A DNA stretch of 64,000 bases from UBA3839 sp963627995 (GTDB lineage Bacteria; Bacteroidota; Bacteroidia; Bacteroidales; Bacteroidaceae). The notes below the pieces were generated by a model. The model was not told where the DNA came from and searched no databases. It saw nothing but the letters and a program-made list of their open reading frames with translations. Below are positions 17,239 to 28,473 of the stretch, in pieces. The DNA lies in contig CAVGCV010000014.1 in NCBI GenBank assembly GCA_963627995.1, positions 1-64,000 on the forward strand, read 5' to 3'. A program made the translations under genes and the position numbers. Position 1 is the first letter of the stretch. Each line of letters opens with the position of its first letter.

Positions 17239-17822
17239 TGAATATGACAGAAGATGTAGCCAACACCAAACCACGTTGTCGTTGGTGCAATCTGAACAAT
17301 CCTCTGTATGTTGCCTATCACGACGCGGAATGGGGTGTGCCGGTACACGATGACCGCAAATTGTATGAGATGTTGATTCTTGAATGTTTTCAGGCAGGTC
17401 TTTCGTGGGAGTGTATTCTCAACAAGCGAGAATCCTTCCGCAAGGCATTTGACGAGTTTGACTATCAGCAGGTGGCGGAATACGATGACGTAAAATTGGA
17501 GGCTTTGCGCCATGACGAGGGTATTGTGAGGAACAGGTTGAAGATTGCGGCTGCTGTCAGCAACGCCAAGGCTTTCATGGATATTCAGACCGAGTTCGGC
17601 TCGTTCGACAGATTCATCTGGAATTTTACCAGTGGCAAGGTCATCCATGAGTGGGAAAGGACTTCATCTCCTTTGTCCGATACAATCTCAAAGGAACTGA
17701 AGAGGCGTGGCATGAAGTTCGTCGGGACGACCATCATGTATTCGTTCCTGCAAGCCGTCGGCATCATCAACTCGCATGAGGAGGGGTGCTGGCTGCATGA
17801 AAACATGAAAAGAGAACAATAA
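17235..17822 (+). CDS. tag: DNA-3-methyladenine glycosylase I
   Basis: A 195-residue base-excision repair enzyme that removes 3-methyladenine. Family landmarks: CRWCNLNNPLYVAYHDAEWGVPVHDDRKLYEML near the N-terminus, including the Cys and Trp/Glu of the substrate pocket, FQAGLSWECILNKRESFRKAFDEFD, and the C-terminal GCWLH, whose His joins the N-terminal Cys in the structural zinc site. The first ATG overlaps the previous stop (ATGATGA), suggesting translational coupling; ATGs at 17238 and 17244 are alternatives. Confidence 0.95.
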   Translation: MMNMTEDVANTKPRCRWCNLNNPLYVAYHDAEWGVPVHDDRKLYEMLILECFQAGLSWECILNKRESFRKAFDEFDYQQVAEYDDVKLEALRHDEGIVRNRLKIAAAVSNAKAFMDIQTEFGSFDRFIWNFTSGKVIHEWERTSSPLSDTISKELKRRGMKFVGTTIMYSFLQAVGIINSHEEGCWLHENMKREQ

Positions 17823-17850
17823 TGCAATTAACACCATAAGAAATACAACT

Positions 17851-18312
17851 ATGAATATCGGAGACAGAATACCCGAGGTCCTTGGCATCGACCAGGACGG
17901 ACGTGAGATTAAGGCGAGCAACTATCGCGGCCGCAAGATTGTGCTTTACAGCTATCCCAAGGCGAACACGAGCGGATGCACTGCCGAGGCTTGCTCTTTG
18001 CAGGCGCACAAGGACGAGCTTGCCGCTGCCGGTTACGAGATTATCGGTGTCAGCAAGGACAAACAGGCACTTCAGAAGAAGTTCTCCGAGGCCAAAGGGC
18101 TGGATTTCCCGCTCATCGCCGATACCGAGACCACGCTCTTGCAGGAGCTTGGCTGCTGGGGCGAGAAGGTGGCTTGCGGTCGCAGGACCGTCGGCATCCT
18201 CCGCACCACCTATCTCGTCAACGAGGAGGGCGTGATTGAGAAAGTCTTCACTCCCAAGGAAATCAAGACGAAGATTCATGCGGAGCAGATACTGGAGTAC
18301 ATCAACAGATAA
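17851..18312 (+). CDS. bcp: Thioredoxin-dependent peroxiredoxin (BCP type)
   Basis: A 153-residue peroxiredoxin reducing hydrogen and alkyl peroxides. The peroxidatic cysteine is in SYPKANTSGCTAEACSLQ (about Cys 45) with a likely resolving Cys five residues later, the pattern of atypical 2-Cys BCP enzymes. ADTETTLLQELGCWGEK and RTTYLVNEEGVIEKVF are also typical. It lies 28 bp after tag, so this cassette combines alkylation repair and peroxide defence behind a possible regulator. Confidence 0.95.
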   Translation: MNIGDRIPEVLGIDQDGREIKASNYRGRKIVLYSYPKANTSGCTAEACSLQAHKDELAAAGYEIIGVSKDKQALQKKFSEAKGLDFPLIADTETTLLQELGCWGEKVACGRRTVGILRTTYLVNEEGVIEKVFTPKEIKTKIHAEQILEYINR

Positions 18313-18503
18313 AGTTAGGGACTATGATTAGACCTACAACAGACAAAGACATCACTCCTCCCCACATGGTGTCATTTATGACCTCGTGCTGAAATCAGCC
18401 ATGAATCTGACAAGAACAGAAAAGTTGGAAAGATAATGTTTACTATATGTTCGATTTCGTGGCAGGAACATACCACTCGCAGAAGTAACGGTTTTTGATA
18501 CAA
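18313..18503. other. Intergenic, no gene seen
   Basis: Only short frames with early stops are present (for example a 22-codon frame beginning MIRPTTDKDITPPHM). It may be gene debris, but nothing is identifiable. Confidence 0.4.
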
Positions 18504-18535
18504 ATGGGGCTGATGTTGCAAAACATCAGCCCCAT
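18504..18535. terminator. Bidirectional terminator
   Basis: A perfect 14-bp stem (ATGGGGCTGATGTT with AACATCAGCCCCAT) with a GCAA loop between convergent bcp and the ABM-domain gene. Confidence 0.85.
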
Positions 18536-18559
18536 CTCATGATAGAAGAATCGTCAAAA

Positions 18560-18856
18560 TTAGCCTGCCACTGTGAAGATGCGAATCTCAGGGTCGGCCT
18601 GAAAATAAGGAGACAAGCCTGTCACCACGTCGTTGGTGAACATGGCCGACTGAAGGTAGGCTGCGGCATGCTCCTTGCTGTCGAAGCCGTGGAGCACCTG
18701 TACGTCCTCGTCGCGCACCAGCAGGTTCTTGGTCATAGCTCCCTCGATGGTGTCGAGGAATGGCTGACGATAGTCGAAATACACCTTTGCCGCACTCGGA
18801 CGGTCACTCTCTTTAATCTTCATCGTGATTTGAAGATAAGCCTTTACTTCATTCAT
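18560..18856 (-). CDS. ABM-like dimeric alpha/beta barrel protein
   Basis: A 98-residue protein with the ferredoxin-like pattern of the antibiotic biosynthesis monooxygenase superfamily. A first strand (VKAYLQITMKIKESD) is followed by a helix with FDYRQPFLDTIEGAMTKNLLVRDEDVQVLHGFDSKEHAAAYLQS. Members range from quinol monooxygenases to haem-degrading enzymes and small stress proteins; the substrate cannot be inferred here. It is a single gene with no close partner. Confidence 0.7.
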   Translation of the reverse strand: MNEVKAYLQITMKIKESDRPSAAKVYFDYRQPFLDTIEGAMTKNLLVRDEDVQVLHGFDSKEHAAAYLQSAMFTNDVVTGLSPYFQADPEIRIFTVAG

Positions 18857-18945
18857 GGTTCTTTGTTTAAAGTTTAAACGTTATTGTATTTCTGTAAACG
18901 TGTCCTTTCACTTGGATTTCAAAGCTGTCGTCAGGCCGGGGCCGA

Positions 18946-21558
18946 TCAGCGCGCCCTCCGCTTCCGGCAGGTGTGGAGGACGGCCGCGGCTGTGGCGAGG
19001 AGCAGGAGGGCGAGCGCGGCGTAGGCGATTGTCTCGGTCGTCCGCACCGACGCCGGGTCGAAGTCCATCCGAATCACGTGCTTCCCGGCGGGCACCTGCA
19101 TGGCGCGCAGGACGTAGTTGGCCCGGACGATGTCGGCCGGCCGCCCGTCGATGGTGGCCGTCCATCCCGGGTAGTAGATTTCGGAGAAGACGGCCACGCC
19201 GCCCTTGTCGCTGTCGGCCTCGTAGGACACGGACGTGGAGCCGAGGGCCGTCTGCCGGATGGAGGCGCGCGCCGAGTGGCGGGCGGCGAGCCGGCCGGGG
19301 CCGAAGTCGCTGCCGACGACGGCCGTCCGGCGGAGGTCGACGCGGCTGAGCGCGTCCAGCTCCTCGTTGGCGCTGCCCGCGGCGAGGACGCTGTCCACGA
19401 ACCACGCGTTGCCATAGGCCGCCGTGTTCTCGACGGGAATCTTCACGCCGTTCTGCCCGCCGAGGATGAACCAGCGCGTGTTGAGCATGTTGATGACGGG
19501 GTAGAGGCTGTCGGTGTTGACCTGCGAGAAGTCGTAGACCGGGAACGGGGCGCGCGCCCCCGTGTCGGCCAGCATGGCGGCGGTGTCGATGCGCGCCTCG
19601 CCGAGCGCGGTGTAGACGTTCTTCATCTCGGGCGCGATGTGCTCCTCTATCAGCTCCTGGTAGCGGCGGAGCTTGGCCGGGTGGTAGCCGCCGACGCTGC
19701 TGTAGAAGTAGGAGGTGGTGTTGTCGTTGAAGGTGCTGACCGTGTAGTTGAGCACGCGGTAGTTGCGCCCGTCGCCCGACCGGCCGAGGATGTAGGCGTC
19801 GGCGTCGGTCTTTTCCTGCGCCGCGGCCGGCCGGGGCGTTGAGAACATGGAGTCGTGGAGGTAGCGCTTGTTGACCTGCCACATGTCGGCGAGGCACACC
19901 AGCACGAGCAGCGCGCCGAAGAGGGTGGCGCGCTTCCCCGCTGCCGCCGCGTCCGTCTTCGCCGCCCCGCGCAGGTAGACGTAGAGCAGCGCGCAGCCGA
20001 CGGCGATGACGAGGGCGGACCGCCACGCGTCGGCGGACAGCATGGCCGCGCGCATCGTGGAGATGCTGGCAAGGATGGCGCCGCCCGTCGAGGGGTCGAA
20101 GTAGCCTTGCTCCACGTACTGCTGGACGGCCAAGCGGTCGGCGGACGAGAGGCAGTCGCCCCCCGCCGTCGGGAAGAGGGCGAAGCAAAGGCAGACGAGG
20201 ATGGGGAACGCGGCGCTGACGCCCAGCGACACGAGCAGGTACGGGCGGCGCCCGGGGTCGGGCGCCTGCTCGAAGAAGGCCTTCAGCCCGAGCAGCGCCA
20301 GCAGCGGGATGGTGAACTCGGCCACGACGAGGATGCTTGCCACCGTGCGGAACTTGCTGTACATCGGCACGTGGTCGATGCACCAGTCCGTGAGCGGCAT
20401 GAAGTTGCGCCCCCATGCCAGGAGGATGGAGAGCAGCGTGGCCAGGAGCAGCAGCCACTTCATCGGGCTGCGGTGGGGGGCGACGAAGAGGGCGAGCAGG
20501 AACAGCGTGCACACCAGCGCCCCGACGTAGACGGGGCCGCTCGTGCCCGGCTGCTCGCCCCAGTACTGGGTGAACGCGCCGTAGACGCCGGCGCCCGCGA
20601 ACTGCGGGTTGGCTTTCTCCATGGCCGTCTCGCTCATCTGCAGCGGGACGGACGCGCCGCCGCGCACGTTGGGCACCAGGAGCGAGTAGGTCTCGCCGAT
20701 GCCGTAGCTCCAGTTCGTGATGTAGTCGCGCTCCAGCCCGCTGTCCGTCTGGTTGCCGGCGGCGGCGCCCTGCTTCACGAGCTCGCTCTTCCCGCGCATC
20801 GTGTCCTTCGCGTACTCGTACGTGTGGTAGAGGTTCGAGGCGTTCAGCGCCACCGCCGCCGCGGCGGCCGCCGCCACCACGCCCGTGGCCTTGAGGAACG
20901 GGGCGTACCGCCTCCGCGCCGCCGCCTCCGCCAGGAAGGCCAGGACGACGCAGATGTCCACGACGAGGAAGTAGTAGGTCATCTGCACGTGGTTGCCCAT
21001 GATTTGCAGGGCGGCGAAGAACGCCGTCACGATGCCGCCCCACAGGAGCTTCCCCCGGTAGCACATCACCATGCCGGCGATGGTGGGCGGGATGTAGGCC
21101 AGCGTGACGACCTTCCAGATGTGCCCGGCCGCGATGATGATGAAGAAATAGCTGGAGAACGCCCACGCGACGGCGCCGAGGGCCGCCATCCACTGGCGGA
21201 AGTCGAACGCGCGCAGGAGGATGTAGAAGCCCAGCATGGAGGCGAAGACGTACCACACGTAGTCGGGCAGCCACAGGTGGTAGGCCTTCTCGAGGAACGA
21301 GAGGGGGCGCGCCGAGTCGTAGCTGGGCGCCACCTGGTAGGTGGGCATCCCGCCGAAGATGGAGTTGATCCAGCGCGGGGTCTCGCCGCCGTGCTCCGCG
21401 CGGTAGTTGTTGAGCTCCACGGTGAGGCCGTCGCCCGCCGTGTTGTCGTGCCCGGTCAGCCGCCGTCCGTCGAAGTCGGCGGGAAAGAAGTAGCAGGCCG
21501 CGATGGCGGCGAAGAGGGCGACGCAGAGGAGGTCGGGGATAAGACGCTTGAGGTTCAT
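18946..21558 (-). CDS. YfhO-family polytopic membrane protein
   Basis: An 870-residue inner-membrane protein of the YfhO family, which resembles GT-C glycosyltransferases. An N-terminal transmembrane segment (LLCVALFAAIAACYFF) is followed by a loop with GHDNTAGDGLTVELNNYR, then about a dozen hydrophobic helices through residue ~480. A large extracytoplasmic domain follows, then a last helix (TIAYAALALLLLATAAAVLH) and a basic tail. In the known Gram-positive member the role is glycosylation of cell-wall teichoic acid; the substrate in Bacteroidetes is unknown. It follows murF by 15 bp, so the two are co-transcribed and a cell-envelope role is reasonable. Confidence 0.85.
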   Translation of the reverse strand: MNLKRLIPDLLCVALFAAIAACYFFPADFDGRRLTGHDNTAGDGLTVELNNYRAEHGGETPRWINSIFGGMPTYQVAPSYDSARPLSFLEKAYHLWLPDYVWYVFASMLGFYILLRAFDFRQWMAALGAVAWAFSSYFFIIIAAGHIWKVVTLAYIPPTIAGMVMCYRGKLLWGGIVTAFFAALQIMGNHVQMTYYFLVVDICVVLAFLAEAAARRRYAPFLKATGVVAAAAAAAVALNASNLYHTYEYAKDTMRGKSELVKQGAAAGNQTDSGLERDYITNWSYGIGETYSLLVPNVRGGASVPLQMSETAMEKANPQFAGAGVYGAFTQYWGEQPGTSGPVYVGALVCTLFLLALFVAPHRSPMKWLLLLATLLSILLAWGRNFMPLTDWCIDHVPMYSKFRTVASILVVAEFTIPLLALLGLKAFFEQAPDPGRRPYLLVSLGVSAAFPILVCLCFALFPTAGGDCLSSADRLAVQQYVEQGYFDPSTGGAILASISTMRAAMLSADAWRSALVIAVGCALLYVYLRGAAKTDAAAAGKRATLFGALLVLVCLADMWQVNKRYLHDSMFSTPRPAAAQEKTDADAYILGRSGDGRNYRVLNYTVSTFNDNTTSYFYSSVGGYHPAKLRRYQELIEEHIAPEMKNVYTALGEARIDTAAMLADTGARAPFPVYDFSQVNTDSLYPVINMLNTRWFILGGQNGVKIPVENTAAYGNAWFVDSVLAAGSANEELDALSRVDLRRTAVVGSDFGPGRLAARHSARASIRQTALGSTSVSYEADSDKGGVAVFSEIYYPGWTATIDGRPADIVRANYVLRAMQVPAGKHVIRMDFDPASVRTTETIAYAALALLLLATAAAVLHTCRKRRAR

Positions 21559-21573
21559 GTGGCTTATGGTCGG

Positions 21574-22836
<1,263 letters not shown>

Positions 22837-22859
22837 AATCTATGTAGCCAAATTTTCGG

Positions 22860-22867
22860 CAAAGATA
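22860..22867 (-). promoter_or_regulatory. -7 box of murF-yfhO
   Basis: TATCTTTG on the minus strand 23 bp before the murF ATG. A TTTG lies 23 bp further upstream, slightly beyond normal spacing. Confidence 0.55.
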
Positions 22868-23023
22868 GGAGAAAAACGCGAAACACGTCCCAAAACCGCC
22901 CAATTATCCGCGCTCCAGGCCCCGTCCCGCGCCCCCTGCCTCCGCCCCGGAGCACGGCTTTTGCCGCGCCCCGCGCAGTCCGCTGGCGCGCAGCGGGTTG
23001 CGCGGCTGTGCGGCGTCGCGATA

Positions 23024-23085
23024 TTTCCAAGTACTTGGAAATTTTCGTCCAAGTACTTGGAAATATTTTTTTAAGTACTTGGAAA
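23024..23085. repeat. Triple 22-bp-period palindrome array, copy 1
   Basis: Three units centred on AAGTACTT (23029-23036, 23051-23058, 23073-23080) at exactly 22-bp spacing. The first is the full palindrome TTTCCAAGTACTTGGAAA; the others keep the right arm CTTGGAAA. The array is 62 bp long and lies between the outward promoters of murF and the cobalamin riboswitch. An array of the same length and period is at 49587-49648. Confidence 0.9.
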
Positions 23086-23208
23086 TTTCTCCGCTCCGCA
23101 GCGCCCCCGTGCCCGCAGCGCGGCGGCGGGGGAAAGGCGGCGCGCTGCTGCGCGCGGGCTTTTTTCCGAAAAACGCGGCGGCGTGTTGCGCGTTTCGGCG
23201 GAATTCCC

Positions 23209-23216
23209 TACCTTTG
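23209..23216 (+). promoter_or_regulatory. -7 box before cobalamin riboswitch
   Basis: TACCTTTG just upstream of the predicted riboswitch 5' end; a partial TTGC is 19 bp upstream. Confidence 0.6.
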
Positions 23217-23223
23217 CAGCCGC

Positions 23224-23422
23224 AACGGTTCCGCCGAAGGGCGGATGAAAAGGGAACGCAGTGTGAACCTGCGGCTATTCCCGTAGCTGTGAGCCTCTGC
23301 ATCGGCGATGATGGCTTCCAAGCACCGTGTCACTGGCTTCCTCCTGCTGCGGGGAAGTTGGGAAGACGCTTGGAAGAGGGGCGGAGCCAGAAGACCTGCC
23401 GTTTGCCTGCTGTTTAACCGCG
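23224..23422 (+). promoter_or_regulatory. Cobalamin (B12) riboswitch
   Basis: The ~200-nt leader shows, in order, GATGAAAAGGGAA, GTGAACCTGCGGCTATTC, CCGTAGCTGTGA, CACTGGCTTC, GGGAAG, and the B12 box AGCCAGAAGACCTGCC (23385-23400). These are the conserved core elements of the adenosylcobalamin riboswitch. P1 can form between AACGGTT (23224-23230) and AACCG at the 3' end. The first downstream gene begins 36 nt later, so control may be at translation initiation or termination. It governs the biotin-dependent carboxylase operon, an unusual target discussed in the findings. Confidence 0.9.
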
Positions 23423-23458
23423 GTCCCGGGATTTGGGCCGCTTAAATGAGACAAAGGA

Positions 23459-24967
23459 ATGATTAGGAAGATTCTTATCGCGAACCGCGGCGAAATCGCG
23501 ATTCGCGTGATGCGCGCCTGCTACGAGATGGGCATCCGCTCGGTGGCCGTCTACAGCACGGCCGACCGCCTGTCGCGCCATGTGCTGTTTGCCAACGAGG
23601 CGGAGTGCATCGGCGGCGCGGCGGCCGCGGACAGCTACCTCAACATCGACCACATACTGGCGGCCGCGCGCAAGCACCGCGTGGACGCCATCCACCCCGG
23701 CTACGGCTTCCTGTCGGAGAACGCCGACTTCGCGCGGCGCTGCGAGGCGGAGGGCATCGTCTTCATCGGCCCGCGCCCGGAGACCATGGAGCTGATGGGC
23801 GACAAGATTTCGGCGCGCCGGCAGATGATGGCCGCCGGGGTGCCCGTCGTCCCCGGCACGCAGGAGCGGCTCGAGAGCGCCGCCGAGGCCGTGGAGGTGT
23901 GCCGCGGCATCGGCTTCCCCGTGATGCTGAAGGCGTCGATGGGCGGCGGCGGGAAGGGCATGCGCCTTGTCCGCCGCGAGGAGGACGTGGCGGAGATGTT
24001 CGAGGCCGCCCGCAGCGAGGCCATGGCCTCGTTCGGCGACGACACCGTGTACATAGAGAAGTTTGTGGAGGAGCCCCACCACATCGAGTTCCAGGTGCTG
24101 GGCGACCGGCACGGCAACGTGGTGCACCTCTACGACCGCGAGTGCTCGGTGCAGCGCCGCCACCAGAAGGTGGTGGAGGAGAGCCCGTCGCCGTTCATCG
24201 ACTTCAACCTGCGCCACGAGATGGGCGCGAAGGCTGTCGCCGCCGCGCGCGCGGTGGGCTACGTGGGCGCGGGCACCATCGAGTTCCTCGTGGACAGGCA
24301 CCGCCATTTCTATTTTCTGGAGATGAACACGCGCCTGCAGGTGGAGCATCCCGTCACGGAGGAGGTGGTCGGCATCGACCTGGTGAAGGAGCAGATACGC
24401 ATCGCCGACGGCGAGCCGCTTGACTTCCGCCAGGAGGACGTGCGCCAGCGCGGGCACGCCATCGAGTGCCGCATCTGCGCCGAGGACACGGAGAACGGGT
24501 TCATGCCGTCGCCCGGCGTGATACGCCAGCTGGTGGAGCCGCACGGCATCGGCACGCGCATCGACTCCTACGTCTACGAGGGCTACGAGATTCCCGTCCA
24601 CTACGACCCGATGATCAGCAAGCTCGTCGTGTGGGCCACGAGCCGCGAGTACGCCATCGAGCGCATGCGCCGCGTGCTGTACGAGTACAAGATTACGGGG
24701 CTGACCACGAACATCCGCTACCTGCGCCGCATCATCGACGTGCCCGACTTCAAGGGCGGATGCTACGACACGAGCTTCATCGAGCGCAACGCCGACCGCC
24801 TGCGCCCGCGCCCGGGGTTCAAGAACGAGAGCGAGGAGATGGCGGTCATCGCCGCCTACATGGACTACCTGATGAACCTCGAGGAGAATGCGCCCGCGCC
24901 GGCCCCGGACACGGCGCTGAGCCGCTGGCGCGCGTTCGGGCTTCAGAAGGGCGTGCTGCGCGTGTAG
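23459..24967 (+). CDS. accC: Biotin carboxylase subunit of acyl-CoA carboxylase
   Basis: A 502-residue biotin carboxylase using ATP and bicarbonate to carboxylate biotin. The ATP-grasp fold is complete: MIRKILIANRGEIAIRVMRACYE at the start, HPGYGFLSENADFARRC, GDKISARRQMM, the glycine-rich KASMGGGGKGMRLVR loop (about residues 158-172), EKFVEEPHHIEFQVLGD, and EMNTRLQVEHPVTEEVVGIDLV with the catalytic Glu/Arg. The length exceeds the ~450 of fatty-acid AccC, as in propionyl-CoA type enzymes. First gene after the B12 riboswitch, followed by the biotin carrier and carboxyltransferase. It could equally be called pccA-like. Confidence 0.93.
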   Translation: MIRKILIANRGEIAIRVMRACYEMGIRSVAVYSTADRLSRHVLFANEAECIGGAAAADSYLNIDHILAAARKHRVDAIHPGYGFLSENADFARRCEAEGIVFIGPRPETMELMGDKISARRQMMAAGVPVVPGTQERLESAAEAVEVCRGIGFPVMLKASMGGGGKGMRLVRREEDVAEMFEAARSEAMASFGDDTVYIEKFVEEPHHIEFQVLGDRHGNVVHLYDRECSVQRRHQKVVEESPSPFIDFNLRHEMGAKAVAAARAVGYVGAGTIEFLVDRHRHFYFLEMNTRLQVEHPVTEEVVGIDLVKEQIRIADGEPLDFRQEDVRQRGHAIECRICAEDTENGFMPSPGVIRQLVEPHGIGTRIDSYVYEGYEIPVHYDPMISKLVVWATSREYAIERMRRVLYEYKITGLTTNIRYLRRIIDVPDFKGGCYDTSFIERNADRLRPRPGFKNESEEMAVIAAYMDYLMNLEENAPAPAPDTALSRWRAFGLQKGVLRV

Positions 24968-24997
24968 CGCGCCGCGTAACGGACAAAACTGTGAATC

Positions 24998-25519
24998 ATG
25001 GAAATACAGGTTGGAAACAAGACGATGGAGGTGACGCTCCTCTCGAAGGAGGGGAACGCCGTGAAAATCGACATCGACGGCCGCGTCTACGACGTGGACG
25101 TGGCGATGCTGCAGAACGGCACCTGCTCGATCCTCCACGAGGGCAACTCCTACAAGGCGGAGCTGGTGAAGGGCGAGGGCGGCAAGCATTACCGCGTGAA
25201 CGTGAACTACTCTACGTACCAGATCGACATGCTCGACTCGCAGGCGAAGTACATGCGCCTGCGCCGCCACGCGCCGTCCGGCGGGCAGAGCGACACGGTC
25301 GTCGCCCCCATGCCGTGCAAGATTGTGCGCGTCTACTGCCGGAAGGGCGACCGCCTGAAGGCGGGCGACACGGTGCTGACGATGGAGGCGATGAAGATGC
25401 AGACGAACTACAAGGTGTCGGCCGACTGCGAGGTGGCCGACGTGCTGGTGGCCGAGGGCGACAGCGTGCGCGTGGAGCAGGTGCTGCTGCGGCTGGATGT
25501 TAATGGACAAAACGCATAG
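24998..25519 (+). CDS. Biotin carboxyl carrier protein
   Basis: A 173-residue carrier with a C-terminal biotinyl domain: PMPCKIVRVYCRKGDRLKAGDTVLTMEAMKMQTN, where the Lys of EAMKM (around residue 133) is the biotinylation site. The N-terminal ~95 residues (MEIQVGNKTMEVTLLSKEGNAVKIDIDG...) form a beta-rich region typical of carriers in methylmalonyl-CoA and propionyl-CoA enzymes. Situated 30 bp after the carboxylase and 5 bp before the carboxyltransferase. Confidence 0.93.
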   Translation: MEIQVGNKTMEVTLLSKEGNAVKIDIDGRVYDVDVAMLQNGTCSILHEGNSYKAELVKGEGGKHYRVNVNYSTYQIDMLDSQAKYMRLRRHAPSGGQSDTVVAPMPCKIVRVYCRKGDRLKAGDTVLTMEAMKMQTNYKVSADCEVADVLVAEGDSVRVEQVLLRLDVNGQNA

Positions 25520-25524
25520 GGAAA

Positions 25525-26973
<1,449 letters not shown>

Positions 26974-27193
26974 CGGGCGGGGACGGAATGCGCGGCGGCC
27001 GGCGCCAGACCCTGTGCCGCGCCGCGCGTGCAATGCCCCCGGCGGGGCTTGCAGAATGAAAGTTTGTTATTTTTTGTAAGTAGGAGAGGCGGCAGCGGCA
27101 GAGGTGTCTGCGCCGGCCGCCGCCTCAATCCCCCCTGTGCGGGCAGGTCCGCTGCGACAGCGGATGGCTGCCGGCGCAGGGGGGACAACGAGA

Positions 27194-27238
27194 CACCGGG
27201 CATTCTCCGCGCTGACGGCGCAGGGAGAGTGCCCGGTG
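27194..27238. terminator. Bidirectional terminator, acc/arg operons
   Basis: CACCGGGCATTCTCC pairs with GGAGAGTGCCCGGTG (one internal mismatch) between the convergent carboxylase and arginine operons. The rest of this 298-bp gap is GC-rich with no gene seen. Confidence 0.75.
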
Positions 27239-27271
27239 CTTTCGTGCGCGCGGCGTGCGCGCCGCGCGGCT

Positions 27272-28417
27272 TTAGATGGCGGCCGCCAGCCGGCGGACGA
27301 AGTCGTCGGCGTCGGCCTTGGTGGCGCAGAGCGGCGGCAGCAGCCGCAGGGTGGTGGCACCGGCGCAGCCCGTGAAGCAGTGCTGCTCGCCGACGAGGCG
27401 GTTGCGCACGTCCTTGTAGGGGATGTCGAGCTCCACGCCAATCATCAGCCCGCGCCCCCGCACCTCGGCGACGTGCGGCAGGCGGGCCTCCACCAGCCGC
27501 TCCATGAGGTAGGCACCCACCTGCGCCGCGTTCTCGACGAGCCGCTCGCTCTCCATGACGTCGAGCACGGCCAGCGCGGCCGCGCAGGCCAGGTGGCTGC
27601 CGCCGAACGTGGTGCCGAGCTGCCCGTGGACGGGTGCGAACTGCGGCGCGATGAGCACGGCGGCCATGGGCAGCCCGTTGGCGATGCCCTTGGCGACGGT
27701 GATGAGGTCGGGGCGGAGGCCCGGGTCGTCGCCGGGCAGCAGGTGCTGGTGGGCGAAGAACTTTCCGCTGCGCCCGTAGCCGCACTGGATTTCGTCGCAG
27801 ACGAGCACGGTGCCGTGTTCCGCGCAGAGCTTCTTCAGCCCCTGCAGGAAGTCTGGCGTGACGAGCCGGATGCCGCCCACGCCCTGGATGCACTCGACGA
27901 TGCAGGCGCACACGTCGTCCTTCTCAATCTCGGCGCGCCACGCGTCGAGGTCGTTGATGGGGAGGAAGGTGGCGTGGCGGTTCTGGTTGATGGGGGCGCG
28001 GTACCTGGCGGCGTCGGTTGCCTCGACGGCGAGTGACGTGCGTCCGTGGAACGCTTTGTCGATGGCGAGGACGCGCGTGCGGCCGTTGTGGAACGAGGCG
28101 AGCTTGAGCGCGTTCTCGTTGGCTTCCGCGCCGCTGTTGACCAGGAAGAGCGCGTAGTCCTCGTAGCCGCAGGCTTTTCCGAGCCGCTCGGCCAGCTCGC
28201 GCTGGAGGGGGTTCTGCACGGAGTTGGAGTAGAATGCGAGTTTGCCGAGCTGGCGCGCCACGCACTCCACGTAGTGGGGGTGCGTGTGGCCGATGCTGAT
28301 GACGGCGTGGCCTCCGTAGAAGTCAAGGTATTCCTGCCCCCTGTCGTCCCACACCTTGCAGCCGAGGCCGTGGTCGATGGTGACGTCCATGAGGGGGAAA
28401 ACGTCGAAAGGTTTCAT
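27272..28417 (-). CDS. argD: N-acetyl/succinylornithine aminotransferase
   Basis: A 381-residue class-III PLP aminotransferase converting the acylated glutamate semialdehyde to acylornithine. It shows GGHAVISIGHTHPHYVE, NSGAEANENALKLA (PLP-phosphate binding), AFHGRTSLAVEAT, and CDEIQCGYGRSGKFF with the PLP-pyridine Asp. The Schiff-base Lys is in LITVAKGIANGLPMAA. The position at the end of argR-GNAT-argG-argC supports an arginine role. In Bacteroides the acyl group is known to be succinyl at the transcarbamylase step, so the substrate here may be the succinyl form. A longer in-frame reading upstream runs into argC and is not used. Confidence 0.92.
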   Translation of the reverse strand: MKPFDVFPLMDVTIDHGLGCKVWDDRGQEYLDFYGGHAVISIGHTHPHYVECVARQLGKLAFYSNSVQNPLQRELAERLGKACGYEDYALFLVNSGAEANENALKLASFHNGRTRVLAIDKAFHGRTSLAVEATDAARYRAPINQNRHATFLPINDLDAWRAEIEKDDVCACIVECIQGVGGIRLVTPDFLQGLKKLCAEHGTVLVCDEIQCGYGRSGKFFAHQHLLPGDDPGLRPDLITVAKGIANGLPMAAVLIAPQFAPVHGQLGTTFGGSHLACAAALAVLDVMESERLVENAAQVGAYLMERLVEARLPHVAEVRGRGLMIGVELDIPYKDVRNRLVGEQHCFTGCAGATTLRLLPPLCATKADADDFVRRLAAAI

Positions 28418-28473
28418 GGTTGTGGTTGTTGTTTTGGTGTGTGTGCGCGGCCCCGGGCCGGCGCGCCGCCGCG

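Noticed and set aside
22981..23090. CRISPR-like array at the AAGTACTT repeats
   Set aside because: Only three short palindromic units with 8-14 bp between them; no spacers and no cas genes nearby.
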